A stretch of DNA of 64,000 nt from Rhodeus uyekii (taxonomy: Eukaryota > Chordata > Actinopteri > Cypriniformes > Acheilognathidae), in assembly GCA_037043235.1 (NCBI GenBank), contig JAWRVZ010000050.1, positions 1,886,501 through 1,950,500 of the forward strand, read 5' to 3'. This document shows positions 13,041-24,857 of this stretch, piece after piece (within the stretch, counting starts at the first letter, position 1; each line of letters begins with the position of its first letter). A program made the position numbers and the translations under genes. A model generated the notes under the pieces. It was not told the DNA's origin. It saw only the letters and a program-made list of their open reading frames with translations, and did not search any database.

Positions 13041-13199
13041 TTTCCTGTGTGTCAAACAGTAGAGCGCAGCGCTTGCAACATCAAGGTCATGGGTTCGATT
13101 CCCAGTGAAAGCAAGAACCGATTAGAATGTCAATGTGTTTCTTGAATGCGACGCAAGTCGCTTTGGATAAAAGCATCTGATAAATGCAGGAATGTAAAT
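13041..13199 (+). mobile_element. tRNA-derived SINE, full-length copy
   Basis: The head holds 'gcgcttgcaacatcaagg' and the B-box-like GGTTCGATTCC. The body contains 'gcaagaaccgattagaatg'. The tail is 'gtcgctttggataaaagc' then 'atctgataaatgcagg'. This tail is widely shared among fish SINEs and their partner LINEs. It is one of two copies here, with 17566-17715, that keep head and tail. Confidence 0.75.
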
Positions 13200-13399
13200 G
13201 TTAAATGTCTCCCTCGTCCAGCAGGTGTAAACAAGGCCTTGGATTACTGGTTGGAATCCATCTTTCCAAAAATAGAGCCCATAAATGCCAGCGGTTGCCA
13301 TGATCCACTCAGTCTTACGATGCTTTTGGGAAGCGCAGCCCAGAGCGGCTCCTGACATTCACTGAACTGAGAGTCATTAGTGTCATATCCGCTTTAAAC

Positions 13400-13629
13400 C
13401 AGGAACGGGTACAGTTAGTTACATTTCCTTCATCATTTACTCATCCTCGTGAGTTTCTTTCTTCAGCTCAACACAAAAGAAGATATTTTGAAGAATGTTG
13501 GTGACTATAAAGGTTGACTTCCATTGTAATCAACTGTTTGCCAACATTCGACATTCCTCAAATAGCTATTCCGTCATTTCCTCACCGTCAACTTTCACTT
13601 TTCATTTTTGGCTCAACTACCCCTTTAAA
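13400..13629. mobile_element. Cyprinid-type MITE
   Basis: Characteristic blocks appear in order: 'catcatttactcatcctc', 'aacacaaaagaagatatttt', 'gaagaatgttggt', and an end 'ctacccctttaaag'. This order is familiar from very abundant short non-autonomous DNA elements of cyprinid genomes (from memory). There is no coding content. Confidence 0.6.
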
Positions 13630-14120
13630 GTTTGCCGATTCCCATTCCAACACCCAGGTTTCACACAAACACACTCTTACTCAAGCTTACACACTCACAC
13701 ACACACACACACACAAAGCCACACCACAGCCGGAAATCAGACCCGCTTCACACGCGCCCTGTGCCGCCCACTGTGCCATCTTTAGCTCTAATTAAGTATC
13801 TGGGGTGAGTTACAGGGCTATTGTCCACCTGAATTAGACATAAAACAAGATCAGGTTAATATTTAATAGCCGTCCCGAGCAAGATGATAGTGTTGGAAAG
13901 CAGAGCGCTAAGCTCTTTTTCTAATGGATTGCATTTTGAATACAGTCAAACACAAAACATCAACAAGTCGATCAATATTTCCGTCTATTTTTAGAGTTTC
14001 TATCAATCCCAGCAGCATGACGCCATGCAGAACAAGCTGAGTAACCCAGATCTATCCCAATCGCTCCATCAATATGCATTTAATACAAATAAACCAATTA
14101 TCTTCAACGGGCAGCCATTT

Positions 14121-14160
<40 letters not shown>

Positions 14161-14309
14161 GTCCGTCTCCAGAGCCGGAATGAACTCCAGCCACAAACAA
14201 CGGGGAGTATCAGCTTTCAGGAGGACAGTTGACACATACATGTTCACCTGATCACATACGGGCACGCCGTGCCACTCCGGTGCCAGCCTGGAACACAACG
14301 CTTGAGGCT

Positions 14310-15000
14310 CTAGTTACCATGGCAGCATCCCAAACCGGTTCCATACCATTCCCTATTTAGAACCTCCACGCATTCTACGGATTACCACACGACTGCAACG
14401 TATCCCAGAACACCACCTGGAATTCAAAGCATGAAGCTCTTCCGTTGCCATGGCAGCATCCCAAGCCAACATACACTCCTATTCCCATATGAATCCATGC
14501 ATCCGTGTATTGAACAAGGATTTCTAAGAATATGGGATCTACCGCGTCAATGTATTCCCAACAATACAGCAATATTTCAGACTATTCCCAGGCTGGAATG
14601 CAATAGGATAAAATAGCTTTAAGTGGGGAGAGACATTTTTCCCAATATTCCCAGTTAACATAATGGGTTATTAGTTGTTTAGTTGAGGATCTACCAACAA
14701 AGCAGCTTAAATTGCGAGGGAATAATAGTAACGCTTAACCGATTAATCTGCATCGATAACTAGTTGTTGGGTAATCAATCAGGGGACAAATCCATACGGA
14801 TAGTTTTCCCGGGTTGAGAGTACAGGATACATTTCTGCTATTTTCATCTAGTGTTATTTACATTAAAAATACCACTGATAACATGTAATATCCCAGTGTT
14901 TTCCATCGCAGAATCCCAAACCAATCCCATTCCCATTCACAATACAAATGCATGATTCTCCCAAACAGAATCCTAGCATTTCTAGGATCTCTTACATTCA
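14310..15000. repeat. Diverged tandem-like repeats
   Basis: Phrases recur with many differences: 'ccatggcagcatcccaa' at about 14319 and 14448, 'cccattcccattcac' near 14925, and 'aggatct'/'gggatct' followed by pyrimidine-rich text. They look like three or more old copies of a unit of 100-300 bases. The function and family are unknown. Confidence 0.4.
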
Positions 15001-15239
15001 TAAACATTCCTAACACGTATTTTAGAGGATCACAGGATGGCAGGAATAGGATAAACTAGGATTAAACGGGAAGATGTTTGTCAATAAAGGGTCTACAGAT
15101 AAATGCCATAATTTGAGGGTAATAATAATAATAAGGTAATCAATAATCACGACAAAAATACAGATGCACTGAGCAATACTAATATCTGTATCAATAGAAA
15201 GGGTGATATCAACGTATTCCTCCCATATTTTGGGATTGA

Positions 15240-15880
15240 AGGCTCTGCGCGTGAGATCGTTCAGCTCCGGCTCTTTGTTTAGCAGAAGTTGCTTTTCTTT
15301 TCTTTCCCGCACTGTCGCGTTCAGACAGAGCTCGCGACACACTGAAAGCGCTCTACTCTCATGCTGTTACTCGTCGCATCTGGTCGCACGCGCTGTCGTA
15401 TCGCGCGCATGTTTGTGAAGAAGTGCCGGAGCGCGAGCGTGATCCGGCGGCGCGTCGCTGCGTCGCTCCCCGGTGCGCGGGCGCCTTACCTCGGCACGCA
15501 GCTCGGGGACGATCGGTCCACTTCCCAGGTGGCGTACAGGTTCATGTGCACCGGCCGATTGGAGGTGATCGCCATCGGTTTGGAGGGCTGCGGAGACGGT
15601 ACGCCTCCGGTCCTCGGGAGCCCTCCCCGATCCGACATGCTGGAGGAACCTTATGTTGCAAAACAATGAAAGAAAGCCCAAATGCGCGCCGATCCTCTAC
15701 TGCAGCACAAACATCCGTCCGCGACGAGCGAGGCTCGAGGATCGCGACTGCCGTCAAACTCGCTGCCGAATGCGGCTCAACTTGCGTTAGTTGTTTATCG
15801 GTGCAGGAAGCGGAAATTTCTGTTCTGCCTTGCAGAGAAGCGCCACTGCCGGAGAGCAACGCCTCTTGTGAAAGACGAGC
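15240..15880 (-). promoter_or_regulatory. pacs1: CpG-rich promoter region of pacs1
   Basis: This is by far the most CpG-dense stretch of the left 25 kb, with runs such as 'cgtatcgcgcgcatg' and 'gcggcgcgtcgctgcgtcg'. It surrounds the first coding exon of pacs1, as expected of a vertebrate CpG-island promoter. Just upstream on the minus strand it gives way to a purine (GA)n tract at 15898-16230 with an (AT)n core at 16109-16138. No TATA box was identified. Confidence 0.7.
15490..15638 (-). CDS. pacs1: PACS1 first coding exon (partial gene)
   Basis: PACS1 is a cytosolic sorting adaptor that links acidic-cluster motifs of furin and other cargo to AP-1 for trans-Golgi retrieval. The exon encodes 49 complete codons plus two bases. 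It begins MSDRGGLPRTGG and ends with MNLYATWEVDRSSPSCVPR, the start of the conserved furin-binding-region block of PACS proteins. 'NLYATWEVDRSS' fits PACS1 better than PACS2, which as I recall has NLFATWEVDGSS. An in-frame TAA lies four codons upstream of the ATG, so the start is firm. The donor is AG|gtaagg. The N-terminal low-complexity region is much shorter than in mammals. The frame stops immediately after the donor, so the exon is easily missed. Later exons must lie beyond the left edge. It lies downstream of sf3b2 in the same orientation, as in human 11q13. Confidence 0.85.
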
Positions 15881-15893
15881 CCTCACAACCAAC

Positions 15894-15941
<48 letters not shown>

Positions 15942-16103
15942 AGGGAGAGAGATAGGAAATAGACAGAGAGAGAAAAAAAGGGAGGATAGAGAGAGAGAAG
16001 GAAGAGAGAACGGGAATAGAGAGAGAGAGAGAAAGAGAGGTAATAGGGAGAGATAGGGGAGAGAGAAAGGGAATAGAGAGAGAGAGAATAGAGTTATAGA
16101 GGG

Positions 16104-16164
<61 letters not shown>

Positions 16165-16920
16165 GAATAAAGAGAAAGATAGAGGGGGGATGAAGAGAAA
16201 GAGATAGAGAAAGGGAGGGGGAGAGAGAGAGAGAGTGGATGACGAAGGGACACGTTTCAGAATGAGAAGAATAAAGATATATTTTAAGATGTTAGTGGTT
16301 GTGGTTGTTGTTTTTATATTGAGCTCAGATTCTCATGAAATGCTGTGGTTTGAACAGGTGAAATCTGACCCACATCTGAATTTTTGGCCTTTCAATTTTG
16401 ACCTTTTGCTTTATTTATGTGCTTGTTTGTTTGTTTGTTTGTTTGTTTATTGTGTTCATTACACCCAACAATATTTCCCTGTTAAGTTGAGTTCCTCAGG
16501 TGAACTGATCCCTACACTACAATAAATACAACTGAACGCGACACATTCAATGAAACACGACTGCTTTTGAAATCTGCTCCAATAATTTTTGTGTTTGTGT
16601 GATTTTGTGCAGTGAGGCCTATTCTAGTGCCGTTCTCTCTTTACAGAAACCACAACAACCGTTTGCGTAAGACTCGCGGTTCCTCAGGAAATGGGTTTGC
16701 GTAAGCGGAGCGGCTGCTTGTGTTGTGATGGATGAGTAAGTCTGACTGTTGCTGCAAAAGATTTACTTCATTAAACGTGACCTTAATTGTTGCTGCAAGT
16801 TCACTATTCATAAATAACATTACTGAAGAGTGAGTGAGATGGTAGAAAATACCAAAATAAAATTCCACTAACACTTTTCTCTGGATCATAAAGCTTTTGG
16901 GAGCAGATAAAACACTGATC

Positions 16921-17320
16921 GCACACGTACATCTCAGAGACGTCTGTTTTACATCTGGAAGACGTATTTATTAGAGCGTTTGCTCGTCTGCAATACCTCT
17001 CTAGGACTTTCCTGTCAGTCGTTAAATAGACGTTGAGAAGATGTTATGAATGGATGTAAAACTGGCATCTTAAAGACGTTTCTCAGATGTTTGTTCACAG
17101 CAGATGCTTTCCAGATGTTTAACAGACGTCTAGCAGATGTATGTTTGTATCTGGGATTAAAAAAAATACTATAATGTATGAAAATGTCTTTAAGATGTTT
17201 ATGATTTAGGATGAATGTAAAACTGGCGTTTTAAAGATGTTTCTCAGATGTTTGTTCACAGCAGATGCTTTCCAGATGTTTAACAGATGTCTAGCAGATG
17301 AATGTTTGTATCTGGGATGT
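16921..17320 (-). repeat. Dimeric dispersed repeat (AGACGTCT family), copy A
   Basis: Two head-to-tail units contain 'gtttctcagatgtttgttca', 'cagcagatgctttccagatg' and 'tttaacagacgtctagcag' or close variants. The whole is the reverse complement of the dimer at 60402-60800, and one unit also lies at 59711-59941. It is non-coding and rich in AGATG/CATCT words. The family is unidentified. Confidence 0.75.
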
Positions 17321-17325
17321 GGTAC

Positions 17326-17744
17326 GTTTACACAATAACGATGTACTAAAAGTGACAACAGTGTTGTTAAAACAATCCCCGCTCATACTGATCGGCGAAA
17401 ACTATTAAAAACAGCGTAGTATTCATGCCAGGCCAGTAGATGGCGATGTCACTTTGTACAGAAACACAATTTCTTGTACACAGAGATGATAACGGTGTCG
17501 TTTTTTCAAAAATGTTCAATTTCAGACCCTCAAAACTCATTGTCATGTCAATGAACAGTGAAAACTAAGATTTCCTGTGTCTCAAACAGTAGAGAGCGGT
17601 GCTTGCAACATCAAGGTCATGGGTTCGATCCCCTGGGAAAGCAAGAACCGATTAGAATGTCAATGTGTTTCTTGAATGCAATGCAAGTCGCTCTGGATAA
17701 AAGCGTCTGATAAATGAAAACGCATACAAAGTTTTGTGTAAACG
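17326..17744. mobile_element. hAT-like MITE interrupted by a SINE
   Basis: Perfect 10-base inverted ends, GTTTACACAA and TTGTGTAAAC, bound a non-coding element containing 'ccagtagatggcgatgtcac', a phrase common in teleost elements of this type. A SINE at 17566-17715 sits inside it. The superfamily assignment is tentative because no target duplication was confirmed. Confidence 0.55.
17566..17715 (+). mobile_element. tRNA-derived SINE nested in a MITE
   Basis: This is a full copy with 'gtgcttgcaacatcaagg', 'gggttcgatcccc', 'gcaagaaccgattagaatg' and the tail 'gtcgctctggataaaagc'. It is bordered by the 7-base direct repeat TGAAAAC (17559-17565 and 17716-17722), read as the target-site duplication. 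It therefore inserted after the surrounding element. Confidence 0.75.
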
Positions 17745-18639
17745 GCCCCTCAAACCCACCGAACCGAAATCAAGGATCCATCAATTATTGACGGTTTTCC
17801 ATGTGGGTCAGATTTGAGTTTTAATCCCAGCGTTTAGAGCTTCTCTTCACGACTGCTTTTGTTTGACGTGTTTTAGTTCCTGATAGATTTGTAGATCTTA
17901 TACACACTAATATGAAATATTTCCTTGTCTGTCTTAAACACACACATTTTATATATAACATCAATTTGTAATATATGACACTTTGCATCTTAAAGAAATA
18001 TTAAATGATTGCATGCATTATTAAATTAATTAATGAAGTTAAATCATGCACATGTCTGTCGGTCAGTTCTGATTTTAAATGGTTATGAACAGCATTAAAG
18101 ACCTGAACTAATCTCTGCTATAATTAATTATAATTAATTAATCACCAATATCAGAGTTTGAATGCATGTGATTGAACACACAACCCATCACGTCTAGCAT
18201 TTGAGGATACACGTGTTATCTGAGGTCACGGCTAACTTCATTGCACTTTGCTGGTCATGTGATCATGTGTCAGCGACAATATAATGAGCCTGGATTATGG
18301 ATCCGACACTGATCCTCTTCTGTCCTAATACACACATCCACACCGTCAGGACAGGGAGGAATGGGACGAGAAGGTCAATTAGAAACGGCCCCTGTGTCTC
18401 ACAAGCCACCGCTGAGATTATAAAAGCGCTTGTGCTTGACAATAAAGGCTCTAAAAGGCTTTTCTTCTCTCACAGCAATGACATATAGAAGAACCATTCT
18501 TGGTTCCCCATATAATCTTTCATGTGTCAGTTCTTTAAAATAATTTTTTTTTTGGTTCCCCATATAATCTTTCATATGGCAGTTCTTAAAAGAACCATTT
18601 TTTCTCTTAGTGTGAAGAACATTCTAATATTTTTTTTTG

Positions 18640-19204
18640 CTGATTTATTAAAAAAGAAAAACTGAAATATCACATGGTTCTAAGTATTCAGAGCCTTTGC
18701 TGTGACACATATATTTAACACAGGTGCTGTCCATTTCTTCTGATCACTCTTGAGATGCTTCTACATCTTCATTTGAGTCCAGCTGTGTTTGATTACACTG
18801 ATTGGACTTGATTAGGAAAGCCACACACCTGTCTACATAAGACCTTACAGCTCACAGTGCATGTCAGAGCAAATGAGAATCATGAGGTCAAAGGAACTGC
18901 CTGAAGAGCTCAGAGACAGAATTGTGGCAAGGCACAGATCTGCTCAAGGTTACAAAAAACATTCTGCTGCACTTAAGGTTCCTAAGAGCACAGTGGCCTC
19001 CATAATCCTTAAATGGAAGATGTTTGTCACGACCAGAACCCTTCCTAGAGCTGACCGTCTGGCCAAACTGAGCTATCGGGAAAGAAGAGCCTGGGTGAGA
19101 GAGGTAAAGAAGAACCCAAAGATCCCTGTGGCTGAGCAAATGGCTGCAATATAACAAAGAGTGAAACATTTAAGAGGGTCTGAATACTTTCCATACACTG
19201 TATT
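18640..19204 (+). pseudogene. Tc1-like transposon, internally deleted
   Basis: The reading frame at 18861-19154 encodes the N-terminal DNA-binding part of a Tc1 transposase (MRSKELPEELRDRIVARH, HSAALKVPKSTVASII, LPRADRLAKLS), then jumps to an unrelated-looking tail ending at a TAA. The DD34E catalytic domain is absent. Ends are imperfect inverted repeats: 'taagtattcagagcc' near 18680 and 'ggtctgaatactttcc' near 19178. It is non-autonomous and presumed dead. Confidence 0.8.
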
Positions 19205-19241
19205 CCAGGCAAACATTCCCCTGGTTATATAATACACATAA

Positions 19242-20109
19242 TCATGGGTGAAAGTTGGCAAAACTGAAAATACTGAAACTTAAAGCTGGGGGCCTGGGGG
19301 CCGCCAGGGCCCCCGGTAGGTCCAGGGCAACGCAAATTATTGTGTAGAAACGACCTCTCCTGGCAACTTGCAGCTACTATAAAAAGGGTGTGAAATAAGT
19401 ATTTCAAGTTAGCAGTTGAGAAAATATTCACCAATTTTGGGAGTTCTAAATTATTACTAGAATCCTTCAGAAGTATTGTATTCTATAACTCTGTCATTGG
19501 TTTTGCTTCTGCATCTGTTGTTCTATAACTAACATTTATATTTAATTTTGGTTTGTTACTTAATTCACTTTCTCTAATCACCACAATCCATTACATCATC
19601 ATCAAAAAAGACACAAATACAGGTGTTTGTTAACAGTGCATTTTAGTATTGTATTTTCATTGGTAGCACATGAGTTTTACATGTGAAGTGTAATATGAAT
19701 TGAAATATTGAATATGCACTATGAACACAAAATTGCACACCAAGCCAACAGTCCCGACAACATGCAATTACAGAAACAAGTATACCCATAAAATAAACAA
19801 GCACAACTGTAATACTGTGATTTGAAAACAAAAGGTCTTCATACTTTCTCGGAGTGCTACTCATGTCAGTGAAAACCTAGTAAACTAACACTGCGAGTGT
19901 AAATTGAAAAATACGATTGGACGCCGGAGTCTCACTGACCAATCAGAATCGCCGACACAACTGCACTCCGCGCGGTTCGTCTGTCGCCCACCCGGAACTT
20001 CTCGGGTAATTCTCTACGTAATCACATTATCTCCGAAGATCGCCGAGTAGGTACGATTGGTCTGTTGGTCTGTCGCCATGGACATTGGTCTGTTGGTCTG
20101 TCGCCCTGT

Positions 20110-20160
<51 letters not shown>

Positions 20161-20262
20161 AACTGAAATCTCAACGGATTTACGCGATTTGGAAAAACGG
20201 TTCCTGGCGAGGTTCAAAATACGGAATTCCGTCATAATACGGAAAACTTTCACCCATGCATA
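19242..20262. mobile_element. DNA element with 12-base inverted ends and a 49-base C run
   Basis: TGGGTGAAAGTT (19245) and its exact complement AACTTTCACCCA bound about 1 kb. The word 'cataatcat' lies beside both ends and may reflect target duplication. No transposase was recognised. 'ggtctgttggtctgtcgcc' is repeated just before an uninterrupted run of 49 C at 20111-20159. The family is unknown. Confidence 0.55.
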
Positions 20263-21107
20263 ATCATGCATGGGGAGACGCTGCAGGACATGAATGTATA
20301 GAGTAATGATGATAAACAGAACTAAAGATTGTGTGGGTGGATCTGCACTTTGTCACAAAGGCCGACACTGAGAAGTTTAACGTTTATTAAAATGAGCAGC
20401 AAGGAACGGCTTGAGGGAAGAGCGTCAGTGCAGGGAATCTTCAGGATCCACTCAATCCTCTTTGTGCTTCTTGTGTCAAAAGTGAGATGAAAAAGGGAGA
20501 ACTCGTGTTATATACAGTTGTAGTTTATTATACAGTTCTGGCATTAGTATGATTCCCCATTTAGCCTGGTATGATTTGTTTTTCTCCCTCATATACTTCC
20601 CTCTCCCTTTACCATCAATGCAAAAAATCAGCTGATCTGAAACATAATATCTACAGATAATCGTCAACAGATTCATAATATCCAAAAACTACACCCATTT
20701 TGCTTACTCATGTATACATTTAAAAATTAGGATTTTTAAAAATGTCAATAAAGGAATAAAAGGATATTCTCATTTGACCACCTCCACTATCACACGCTCA
20801 ATGTTTACAGATGGATTGAACTGCATTAATAGAAGGGGTTTTATAATTAATAGGCTGTTCGTGGTTTGCTGTGTTATTAACTTCATCCAATAATATTTCT
20901 TAGCCTAATTTATTATCTGATAACATCCCCTAAATCTACTAATTTAGAGAACAATAATCAACTAGCATCCACAAGCGAATTTGATTAAGATCCTGTATAT
21001 TAATAATATAGGTTTTTTTTTGTATAAATGCCTTACCTTTTAAAAGTGCATCACAAACGGTCCACTCTGCTGTAACTCATGTATGCTGCTGAACTATTGA
21101 GATAGTG

Positions 21108-23378
21108 AGCCAATCAGAGGGGAGGAAAGAGAGAGAGCCAATCAGCAGTGAGGGGCGTGTTCATTCATGATGGGGGAGGAGAGAGAGCCAATCAGCAGTG
21201 AGGGGCGTGTCTACTCGTGATGGGGGAGGAGAGAGAGCCAATCAGCAGTGAGGGGCGTGTCTACTCGTGATGGGGGAGGAGAGAGAGCCAATCAGCAGTG
21301 AGGGGCGTGTCTACTCGTGATGGGGGAGGAGAGAGAGCCAATCAGCAGTGAGGGGCATGTTCACTCGTGATGGGGAGGAGAGAGAGCCAATCAGCAGTGA
21401 GGGGCGTGTCTACTCGTGATGGGGAGGAGAGAGAGAGCGAATCAGCAGTGAGGGGCGTGTTCACTCGTGATGGGGGAGGAGAGAGAGCCAATCAGCAGTG
21501 AGGGGCGTGTCTACTCGTGATGGGGGAGGAGAGAGAGCCAATCAGCAGTGTGGGGCGTGTCTACTCGTGATGGGGGAGGAGAGAGAGCCAATCAGCAGTG
21601 AGGGGCGTGTTCACTCGTGATGGGGGAGGAGAGAGAGCCAATCAGCAGTGAGGGGCGTGTTCATTCGTGATGGGGAGGAGAGAGAGAGCGAATCAGCAGT
21701 GAGGGGCGTGTTCACTCGTGATGGGGAGGAGAGAGAGAGCGAATCAGCAGTGAGGGGCGTGTTCACTCGTGATAGGGAGGAGAGAGAGAGCGAATCAGCA
21801 GTGAGGGGCGTGTTCATTCGTGATGGGGGAGGAGAGAGAGCCAATCAGCAGTGAAGGGCGTGTTCACTCGTGATGGGGAGGAGAGAGAGAGCGAATCAGC
21901 AGTGAGGGGCGTGTTCACTCGTGATGGGGGAGGAGAGAGAGCCAATCAGCAGTGAGGGGCGTGTTCACTCGTGATGGGGAGGAGAGAGAGAGCGAATCAG
22001 CAGTGAGGGGCGTGTTCACTCGTGATGGGGGAGGAGAGCCAATCAGCAGTGAGGGGCGTGTTCATTCGTGATGGGGAGGAGAGAGAGACAATCAGCAGTG
22101 AGGGGCGTGTCTACTCGTGATGGGGGAGGAGAGAGAGCCAATCAGCAGTGAGGGGCGTGTCTACTCGTGATGGGGGAGGAGAGAGAGCAAATCAGCAGTG
22201 AGGGGCGTGTTCACTCGTGATGGGGAGGAGAGAGAGAAAATCAGCAGTGAGGGGCGTGTCTACTCGTGATGGGGAGGAGAGAGAGCCAATCAGCAGTGCG
22301 GGGCGTGTCTACTCGTGATGGGGAGGAGAGAGAGAGCGAATCAGCAGTGAGGGGCGTGTCTACTCGTGATGGGGAGGAGAGAGAGCCAATCAGCAGTGAG
22401 GGGCGTGTCTACTCATGATGGGGGAGGAGAGAGAGCCAATCAGCAGTGAGGGGCGTGTTCACTCGTGATGGGGAGGAGAGAGATCGAATCAGCAGTGAGG
22501 GGCGTGTTCACTCGTGATGGGGAGGAGAGAGAGCCAATCAGCAGTGAGGGGCGTGTCTACTCGTGATGGGGAGGAGAGAGAGCCAATCAGCAGTGAGGGG
22601 CGTGTCTACTCGTGATGGGGAGGAGAGAGAGCCAATCAGCAGTGCGGGGCGTGTCTACTCGTGATGGGGAGGAGAGAGAGAGCGAATCAGCAGTGAGGGG
22701 CGTGTCTACTCGTGATGGGGGAGGAGAGAGAGCCAATCAGCAGTGAGGGGCGTGTCTACTCGTGATGGGGGAGGAGAGAGAGCCAATCAGCAGTGAGGAG
22801 CGTGTTCACTCGTGATGGGGGAGGAGAGAGAGCCAATCAGCAGTGAGGGGCGTGTTCATTCGTGATGGGGAGGAGAGAGAGAGCGAATCAGCAGTGAGGG
22901 GCGTGTTCACTCGTGATGGGGAGGAGAGAGAGCGAATCAGCAGTGAGGGGCGTGTTCACTCGTGATGGGGAGGAGAGAGAGAGCGAATCAGCAGTGAGGG
23001 GCATGTTCATTCGTGATGGGGGAGGAGAGAGAGCCAATCAGCAGTGAAGGGCGTGTTCACTCGTGATGGGGAGGAGAGAGAGAGCGAATCAGCAGTGAGG
23101 GGCGTGTTCACTCGTGATGGGGGAGGAGAGAGAGCCAATCAGCAGTGAGGGGCGTGTCTACTCGTGATGGGGGAGGAGAGAGAGCCAATCAGCAGTGAGG
23201 GGCGTGTCTACTCGTGATGGGGGAGGAGAGAGAGAGCGAATCAGCAGTGAGGGGCGTGTTCACTCATGATGGGGGAGGAGAGAGAGCCAATCAGCAGTGA
23301 GGGGCGTGTCTACTCGTGATGGGGGAGGAGAGAGAGCCAATCAGCAGTGAGGGGCGTGTTCACTCATGATGGGGAGGA
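21108..23378. repeat. 50 bp minisatellite, about 45 units, with CCAAT core
   Basis: Near-identical units of 49-52 bases run head to tail. The order is 'gtgatgggggaggagag' then 'agagccaatcagcagtg' then 'aggggcgtgt' then 'ctactc' or 'tcactc'. Variation is concentrated at three sites: gccaatc versus gcgaatc, ctactc versus tcactc, and G-run length. Most units hold a CCAAT box in good NF-Y context (gCCAATCAg). The array is intergenic, about 1.7 kb past the end of sf3b2. Reading frames across it are artefacts. Confidence 0.95.
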
Positions 23379-24857
23379 GAGTGAGAAGACTGTAGAAAGA
23401 GAGACGGCTGAGGCTGAAATTAAAATTACAAAAAAAGGAACATCACTGGGAACAGAAGGGCTATGATCAGCCAAGAGCTTTAAGACCTGTGCTGATTTTA
23501 GAAAAGCTTTCTGACACTGAGGAGACAGAAGTGGGAAGGCCTGAAAGCGGATGCAGAGGTTGTGATGTTTCTGCTCCATACGGGAGTAACAGTGGTTTTG
23601 CCGTGATAAAGAGATCCTTCTCTTATGATGAAGAGACTGTGTGTGTGGAGCAATGAAGGGAACACCTGTTTGTTTGGGTTGATTTCAAACATCAACAGTG
23701 TCTCTGAAATCGCTCACTGCACACAATACCTGTCCTCACGCTTGAAATGGCTGTTTAGTCACAGAGTTTCAGGCAAGCGGCTGTTATTCGTTAGGCAGAG
23801 GGAAACCCACGCGGAGGCTGCAGATGAAAGCACATCTATATTTATCAGCTCATTAACCCTGTGGGTGTGATGGAGGAACGACCCGGCTGATGCTGACCAA
23901 TGCATGACACAGCTGTGTGTGTGTGTGCCTCTGGCTTATGTCTTCATGTTTTAACGAGCGCAGCCTGAAGGAAGCTGACGACGCTGTACGGATCTGAGAC
24001 GGAAGGTGAGCCTCGCCTGTGGATATTCAAATCACACCGCTAATTGCGTGAGTCATTACAAGCTGCATTTGCATCAGATTCAGCTGTGGAAGCATGCAGT
24101 GATGCTCTTTAAAGCTCACAACGTGAAGAAGTGTATGAAAACCCAATTCTGCCACAGAAGGAAATCATGCTTTGGAAAATGTATTGTAAAGTAAAAGATG
24201 AAAGGATTTATAATTGTTTAAATTGTAGACGCCAATATCTCAACACTTGCACTTGAGTCATTTACACACAAAAAAAACCCTGTTGAGCCAATACGATAAA
24301 AGTCAATCATGACATGATTGTCAAAATAGAGATACCAAGTTATAATTACGATAAAAAGCTGATAATGACATTAATGGAAAAATGAAAGTAAATAACTGAG
24401 ATCAAGTTAATCTGGTGTGTGGAACCAGCATCCACAAGAAGAAGAGCTGTGAAATGAAGTCACTGCTGGGAAGACTCGCTCTGACGGCGTGTTCGGGGAA
24501 ATGAGTGTGTTGTTGTGTGTGTGTGTGTGTTTGCTGTGGCAGAGGTCAAGTGTGCACTGAAAGTTTTATGTAGGTCAAACCCAGCGGAAGACATGAGGTG
24601 CTCTCTCCCCCTGCTGGCCGGAGCGCGTCACTGCACACACACCTATATGAGATCACTTACAGAACACACACTTACAGCTGCTCAAGGTGAATGACTAAAG
24701 ATAAAAACAGTTTACACAAATTAATTTCTAGAAAAATACATTGTGATTTTAAACTGATATTTCCAGATTTAGTTCAGGAATGCGGCACATTTCAGATTTT
24801 ACCAGTAGTTTGAAACCAAACAAACTAGCCTTCACAAGTTAAACCAGCGTGTAATTG

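Larger units (their letters stand above)
1..15489 (-). other. pacs1: Probable pacs1 intron 1 (repeat-rich, no confirmed exon)
   Basis: This stretch lies downstream of the splice donor of pacs1 exon 1 on the minus strand. In human the first PACS1 intron is very long, so it is inferred to be intron 1, running off the window. I found no segment encoding the next expected part of PACS1. It holds CA/TG microsatellites (about 940-962, 3010-3036, 3511-3536, 3640-3702, 3789-3846, 5514-5660, 6257-6288, 6560-6588, 12235-12261, 12421-12444, 14125-14159), AT-rich tracts (5840-5950, 7150-7420), Tigger and SINE copies, and the elements listed separately. The remaining unique-looking parts, including 1-840, 2400-2740, 4000-4290 and 9990-10670, show no feature I can name. 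Confidence 0.6.

Noticed and set aside
15423..15899. 158-codon frame across the CpG-rich region on the plus strand
   Set aside because: It is a GC-rich shadow opposite the pacs1 exon, with no recognised domain.
21108..23378. CRISPR-like array of regular direct repeats, with an 'RGVFTRDGEERESESAV' repeat frame
   Set aside because: There are no unique spacers or cas genes and the host is a vertebrate. Units are contiguous 50 bp minisatellite copies, and the frame is an artefact.
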